This document shows, in pieces, positions 58,600-64,000 of a stretch of 64,000 nt of DNA. The stretch is from Datisca glomerata (Eukaryota > Streptophyta > Magnoliopsida > Cucurbitales > Datiscaceae): NCBI GenBank assembly GCA_003255025.1, contig QANY01013145.1, positions 594,719 through 658,718 on the forward strand, in the 5' to 3' direction. The position numbers and the translations under genes were made by a program. Under the pieces are notes generated by a model that saw nothing but the letters and a program-made list of their open reading frames with translations, did not search any database and was not told the origin of the DNA. Position 1 is the stretch's first letter; the number at the start of each line of letters is the position of its first letter.

Positions 58600-59055
58600 C
58601 GGGATGTGGGAACCATACGTTGACGGAGCCTCGAAAAATAAGGGAGCCAAAGCGGGAGTGGTGTTGCAGACTCTGTTTGGTGAAATGATCGAACACTCCA
58701 TCTCATTTGAATTCAACGCCTCAAACAATGAAGCCGAATGTGAAACTCTAATAGCGGGAATCACTACGTTACGGTAATTAGAGGTAAATGAAATAAAAAT
58801 ATTTTGTGATTCAATGTTGGTAGTAAAGTAGATAACGAGAGAGTTCATGGTAAAAGATGAAATGATGATTAGTTACCTGCAACGGACAAAGGGACTGCTC
58901 AAACAATTAAAAATTTTGGAAAGCCACCATATCCCAAGAATAGAAAATAGACACACTAAGGCATTAGCTAATTTGGGGTCTTCATTGCATCTCCCACAAA
59001 AAAGAAGCGTACCAATTGAATTTCTAGAAATACCAAGCCTCGCAACCAAAAAGTA
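58600..59055 (+). pseudogene. Second RNase H (Tat-type), broken
   Basis: WEPYVDGASKNKGAKAGVVL carries the first catalytic Asp, FEFNASNNEAECETLIAGIT the Glu, and IFCDSMLVVK the next Asp. The C-terminal part is an open frame (58,847-59,056) with HIPRIENRHTKALANLGSS. This extra RNase H next to integrase is characteristic of the Tat lineage. Stops at the Trp or Gln-type codons interrupt it. Confidence 0.75.
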
Positions 59056-59159
59056 GCAAAAGTGGAAGTTGAGCAGGAGCCGAGTTAGCAGGACGACGTG
59101 ATTCGTTGCTTGAAAGAAGGAATCCTACCTCGAGACAAACTTCATGCTAGAAAGATTCA

Positions 59160-60230
59160 ACAACATAGTGTCAGGTATTGCTTGATTAATGATTCATTGT
59201 ATAAATGGTCTTTTTTCGGACTGTATTCGAAGTGTTTAAAGGAAAAGGGAGCCGAATACGTTTAGCAAAAATTCACGGAGTAGTATGCAGGAATCATACC
59301 GGGGGCAAATCTCTAGCTCACAAAGTGCTAAATGAAGGATATTACTGGCCGAAAGTGCAACGGGATTCGCCCCATGATAAAATTAGCCACAGTAGAACTC
59401 AACACCGTGACAAGCCATTGGCCATTCATGCAGTGGGCTCTAGACATCGTCGAACCACTCCCTATGGCACCCGCTAAGAAACGTTTCCCACTAATTTCCA
59501 TAGACTAGTTCACCAAGTGGATTGAGGCAGAAGCCTTTCCTAGGATTCGTGAAGAAGAAGTAAGGGGATTCCTGTGAAAAAATATAGTGTGTAGATATGG
59601 AATACTTCGGGTTTTAGTATCTGACAACGGGCTTCAATTTACTAGAAAGATGGCGAGGACTTTTTGCGAAGATCTGCAAATTTTCAACTGATTCTCTACA
59701 CCCAAGGAAACGGATAGACTGAAAGGTCAAACTGAATCATACTTGTTAACATGAAGAAACATCTAGAGTCAGCAAAGGGAAAATGGGTAGAAGAATTATC
59801 GGCAATACTGTGTGCGTATCGAACAACTCCTAGAGAAGAGACAGGCGAAACACCATTTGCCTTAGCCTACTGAATAGAAGTTGTTATACCTATGGAAATA
59901 AGAAATCCAACTCTCAAATCAGAACTAACTAAACAACAAAAGGAAGATCTCATAAAAGGAAGTCTTGATTTGTTAGAAGAAAGAAGGGAAAAAGAACTCA
60001 TACAAATAGCTAATTACAATCAGAAAAGAGTTAGAAGGTGAGAATTCGAGGAAGGATACTTAGTTTTAAAAAAGACATTTCAAATAGAAGGAAAGTTTGG
60101 TCTGTCTTGGGAAGGCCCTTTCATCATCAAAACAGTGGGCCGAAGTGGCTATTATCACCTCATGACAGAAGGAGCATAATTGGTAAAACCCCAGAACACT
60201 AGTTACCTTAAGAAATACTTCATTTAAATT
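59160..60230 (+). pseudogene. Integrase, broken
   Basis: The zinc-binding HHCC region is seen around VVCRNHTGGKSLAHKVLNEG and YYWPKVQRDSP. The catalytic core has MQWALDIVEPLPMAPAKKRF with the first Asp, VLVSDNGLQFTRKMARTF with the second Asp, and the T-E-R-S-N stretch near 59,715 with stops on both sides. [20 protein letters not shown] and a GPFIIKTVGRSGYYHL C-terminal block follow. Inserts element DNA into the genome when intact. Confidence 0.82.
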
Positions 60231-60359
60231 ATTGAATGTTATTGTAATATATAATTTCTGCCGTGGTTTTTTCCCGTAAGGGTTTTCCACATAAAAAAAT
60301 TGGTGTCAATTCTTTCCTTCTTTCTCTCCCTTATTTACAATAAAAAAAGGAGAGAACAA

Positions 60360-60960
60360 AAGAAAGGTCGGCGGCCGAGAAACCTAAGCCCTTGAGATCG
60401 GGAATAACCTTCTCTCTAAAATGTGAAAAAGGTTGACGGCCTAGAAGCCTAAGCCCTTGAGAGTAGGAAAAATATTCTCTAAAATGTGGAAAATGGAAAA
60501 AGGTTGGCGGCCTAAAATCCAAAGCCATTGAGCGCTGGAAAAAACTCTCTCTAAAATGTGGAAAAATGAGTAATGCTATGGCCTGAAAGCCTAAGTCACC
60601 ATGGGCGGAACAAAAATAACTCTCTAAAATGGAAATCAGGTTGATGGTTTAGAAGCCTAAAGTCTAGAGAGCGGGGATGCCTACTCTATAAAAAGAAAAA
60701 TCAAACTGGAGAAAGGTCGGTGGCCTAGAAGTCTAAACCCTTGAGAATGGGGAAAACATTCTCTCTAAAATGTGGAAAGTAAACAAAAGAAAACCAAGGA
60801 AAGAAGCGAACAATGGGTGAAACACAATGCAAGGAAAGGAAAAAAGAAAATGGAAAACTCAGAAGAAGACGGACACAGGAAAACTCATCCGCTCTAAACA
60901 GGAACAACTTTGAAAGCGGGAAAAACATTGTAAGTGGAAAATCCTTTAAATTGCTCAAGT
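60360..60960 (+). repeat. Internal minisatellite, about 62-bp unit
   Basis: About six or seven units with GGCCTAGAAGCCTAAGCCCT, TGAGAG and ATTCTCTCTAAAATGTGGAA, between integrase and the antisense ORF. Similar arrays are common in this part of Tat elements. Confidence 0.8.
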
Positions 60961-61261
60961 CTAACTAAATTTTTACTAGGAATACCTTTGAACCAAGAAA
61001 TCACTGTGAGCTAAAATGTTGAGTTACTCAGTAATTCTTCTTCATTCAAGCATTTGAAAAATTATTCGATTGAAAGGTGTTAAAAGTACAAAAGTTTACT
61101 TTACATACTCAAATTTTGCTAAATATAATTAGTAAACTTATAAAGCACGCCAAGGATAGAGAGTCATTTCCTTCATCAGGAAAATTACAAAATGATTTAA
61201 AAAAAGAAAAAGAAAAATGTACATAAGTAAATTTACAGGAAGGAAAAAGAAGACTAAGACT

Positions 61262-63368
61262 CATCCACCAGGATGATCCTAATAGTAGGAGGGTCAGGCG
61301 CGACGTCTTCAGTGTCCTCCATAACGGGAACACTAGCTTCTTCGATCGGAGCGATTACGGCTTCCTCAGAAGCGCGAACACCCTCGGGAGTGGCCTCCGC
61401 CTAGGTTATAGTGGCCCCATCTAAAGAGACCTTGGGAAGAAGGTTCTCCTTCCCACCCTTGTACCCGGTGAGGTAAACCTTATTCTCGGTCTTTTCGAAG
61501 AGAGCTTGACAAATGTCATCAGTCTCCTCTTCTCTTCGTTCGGCCTCCTCCCGGGCAGCTTCAGTAGCGGCCAACCTCTTTTCCACTATTTTTAAATTCT
61601 CGAAGGAAGTAGTCTGGCACCTCTCAGACTCCTCAAGGGCCTCCTTCGTAGCCCTCAAACACTCTTCAAGACTAGAATGCTCTGCTATTGCGACCGCTGC
61701 TCCCCAAGCTAACTCTTCAACAACGCTCTGGTGCTCCGCTTCTCTTTTGGAAAGACGCTCAATTTCAGCCCTCTGAGTCTATAAAAACCCCGTCAAACCC
61801 CGTCGTTACTCTTGATCTTCCACTTCTAATGGGAAACAGTCTACTCATTAACCAGAAAGTTCTCATGAAGACTATTGTGGAAAATAATGGCCTGAAAAAA
61901 TACAAAAGGAAACAAAACTCAGTAAAATAAAGGAAGATGATGAATGAAGGAAGTAGAAAAAAGATCAAAGGGAAATACCATAATCAAACCATGGCTTAGG
62001 GAACAGAGCTGGTTCCCGACAGACATATTGTACTGACTTAACCCCGAGGAGCACAGTGTGAGCTGAACAGGGGTCACCCAGAAAGTTGACAGAAGCGGGG
62101 ATCTAGGGGACCCTATGAAAATACTTCCATCTCCACAAGGAAGGGTCTTCGTTGGAAGACTGGACGGGAGTCGAATCCCATTGTGCAAGGGGAAGAGTAG
62201 AATGGCGCCGCATAAAAGTCTCAGCTGCAACTGAAGGGCCAAGAGGAATGACTGGAGGAGAAGCAGGAACAATCAAGGTCTCGTTGGAAGCATGAGAAGG
62301 GTCCATTTGGGAAGAACTTGGAGCCTCAAGCCTCGAGCGGATGTTCCTTTCTTCCTCGACAATGTCCGTAATGATAATACTTTTCAGACGTGCGTGCCTC
62401 GACATAATGTTCACTGCAAGGTTTCAAAACAGACGCTTTCATTCCGCATCTACCCATTCAGACCCAGGAGAAATGAAAGTACTAGAAACAGAAATCGGAG
62501 ACTGGGAAGTAGGAATACCTAATGGGATTTTAGGAGAAGACGAAGGAGATGATGTGGATTGCTGCACTAAGGAAAGTGGCACTGTACGAAGAGGTGGAGC
62601 TTGATTATTTCCCAGGATGATGGCGATGTTGATTTCCCATCTCGAGTCTAAAAGATCATCTCAATCCTGTCCACGGATGTTGAACGCAACTAAATCTTTT
62701 CCTTTGAATCTTGGGATAGATAGGGAAGCTTGTCCCTTTTGTTATCTACAAGACAAAGGTAAAGAAAGAAAGTCAGTGAAGATAAGGCAAAGAATCGGAT
62801 ACCGGAGCACCGACGACTTACCATAGACTCTCCATCTACGGGGAATCGTCCAGTGTCCATCACCGCCCCAGTTCCCTCCTATCTGGAGAACATCTTGTTC
62901 CCTGCCTTTGTCCCCTTTTAGGATCTCGATGATCATTTTTATTTTCTCAGCATTGGGACGAGGGGCCAAATAGTAACATTCAGACTCGACGTGGTACTTG
63001 ACGATGTAGCACTCCCTAAGTTCATCTACTCCTAAATCTAAATTGTGCCTCCTATTCAAGGCTTCAAAAGTGAGTAAAATCCTATACGAACTAGGGGTAA
63101 ACTTAGATGGAGCTAATTTATAGGTGTGGAAAAATTCCTGAAAGAAAGGAGAGAAGGGAAGCTTAAGTCCCAAGGCTATATACATAGGGCTTAAGGTTAT
63201 TTGGTATGGAGGGCTACATGGGTGGCCTGCATGCCCCCTTTTACCTAAATCGCACACTACATCGGGGGGAAAGGCATCACAGTGGGAATCTAAAAAATGC
63301 TCTAACTCAGCCTAGCTTCTAACCAAAGGTACATGTGGCTTAAACTTAGAAGTGTTGACGCGCGCCAT
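61262..63368 (-). pseudogene. Antisense ORF of the Ty3 element (plant transposon domain)
   Basis: Minus-strand ATG at 63,368 begins MARVNTSKFKPHVPLVRS, then TAG (63,312), then the frame goes on with a 171-codon stretch: PYQITLSPMYIALGLKLPFS, FFHTYKLAPSKFTPSSYRIL, FEALNRRHNLDLGVDELREC. This is the domain often annotated as putative plant or gypsy-type transposon protein. A strong donor (GTAAGT, 62,821-62,816) and an acceptor ending at 62,746 suggest a 76-bp intron. Further downstream are a Pro/Ser-rich frame (62,103-62,414) and a coiled coil with EKRLAATEAAREEAERREEE (61,401-61,658). Antisense ORFs in this place are known in Tat elements. Their role is unknown. Confidence 0.65.
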
Positions 63369-63938
63369 GGATGAAGAAGAAGGGATTTTGGGTAAGAAAT
63401 TCAGAAAAAAGACGAAGAAAAAGAAGATAGGTTGGGAGATTATTTTACCACGAGAAGATGAAGGTAGGAAGAAATGAAGAAAGAGAGACCTTAAATAAGA
63501 TGCATATTCAAAAAGAAAATAAAAATGCCTCTTCATGAAAATTTTTAAAACGAGAATCTGAAGGGTCGTTTCTGAAAAGGCGTAACTGACAAGACAGAAC
63601 CATCACCTGCACCAGCAAATGGCACGACGATAGCTAGAAAAAGAAAATGAAACTAAGCGCACATCGCTCAAAGCAATTGAAAGCAGGAAACCGAAGAGGC
63701 AAAAGAAAGATAATGAAAAGCTACTTTACAGGAAAGATGTGAGCAGTAGCGAGGAACGAAGCGCCATCACAGGAAAAACACGCATCTCTCTTGATTTAAT
63801 TAACATTATATGTATTTTTTTGTTATTTCCAAAGAATTGCAGGTTCCCGAGAAAAGACAAGATGATCTTCAAAAAAGCGCATGTAAATCAAAACTCCTCA
63901 TCCTTACACATAAAAAATGAAACTTTATTAAGTGTAAT

Positions 63939-63948
63939 GGGGGGAAAA
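63939..63948 (+). other. Polypurine tract
   Basis: GGGGGGAAAA directly before the TG of the 3' LTR, the primer site for plus-strand DNA synthesis. Confidence 0.85.
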
Positions 63949-64000
63949 TGAACAGGGAAAAAACCACCCAAGACACATGTACAGAAAGAACGAATCCTGA
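63949..64000 (+). repeat. 3' LTR, first 52 bases (cut by window end)
   Basis: TGAACAGGGAAAAAACCACC and the rest match the start of the 5' LTR with a short deletion and several transitions. The remainder and the target-site duplication lie outside the window. Confidence 0.85.

Larger units (their letters stand above)
53953..64000 (+). mobile_element. Ty3/gypsy LTR retrotransposon, Tat type, cut by window end
   Basis: 5' LTR, PBS, gag, protease, RT, RNase H, a second RNase H, integrase, minisatellite, antisense ORF, polypurine tract, start of 3' LTR. The RT-to-integrase order places it in Ty3/gypsy. The extra RNase H (YVDGASKNKGAKAG) and the antisense ORF before the 3' LTR are marks of the Tat lineage. 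At least 10.05 kb long. It begins 399 bases upstream of the IDL start codon. Many in-frame stops make it non-autonomous. Confidence 0.88.

Overview
This window reads as nuclear DNA of a flowering plant, most likely a eudicot. It is AT-rich, its host genes carry GT-AG introns, and it is full of retroelements. Only three host genes can be supported: a 40S ribosomal protein S26 gene (plus strand, about 4.2-5.4 kb, five exons), a complete GH27 alpha-galactosidase gene (minus strand, 7.07-12.19 kb, fifteen exons that join in phase to 429 codons), and a small intronless secreted-peptide gene of the IDA-LIKE type (minus strand, 53.17-53.55 kb). They have no operon-like relation to one another.

From left to right: 0-1.5 kb is a mosaic of four minisatellites. 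1.5-3.8 kb is gene-free. The S26 and alpha-galactosidase genes follow. 12.3-15.3 kb holds two non-autonomous DNA-transposon-like elements with long terminal inverted repeats, one filled with CGTGTA/TACACG repeats.

From about 15.45 to 50.92 kb lies the dominant structure: six decayed copies of a caulimovirid-like (pararetroviral) element without LTRs. They carry initiator-tRNA-Met primer binding sites, TATA boxes, a 30K-type movement protein, a coat/zinc-knuckle region, an aspartic protease, a reverse transcriptase and a further ORF I do not recognise. Copies 1-4 lie head to tail on the minus strand and copies 5-6 on the plus strand. Copies 3-4 and 5-6 form two arms of a roughly 13-14 kb inverted duplication that turns round at about 37.54 kb. 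No RT copy keeps a normal YxDD box, copies differ by whole-domain losses, and one promoter is interrupted by 411 bp that look like plastid rbcL-accD spacer DNA. The array is a fossil.

50.9-53.1 kb is gene-free. From 53.95 kb to the window end lies a Ty3/gypsy element of the Tat type: a 962-bp 5' LTR, PBS, degenerate gag-protease-RT-RNase H-second RNase H-integrase, a minisatellite, an antisense ORF, a polypurine tract, and the first 52 bases of the 3' LTR, which the window cuts. Many of its stops fit C-to-T or G-to-A changes, as expected of a methylated, silenced copy.
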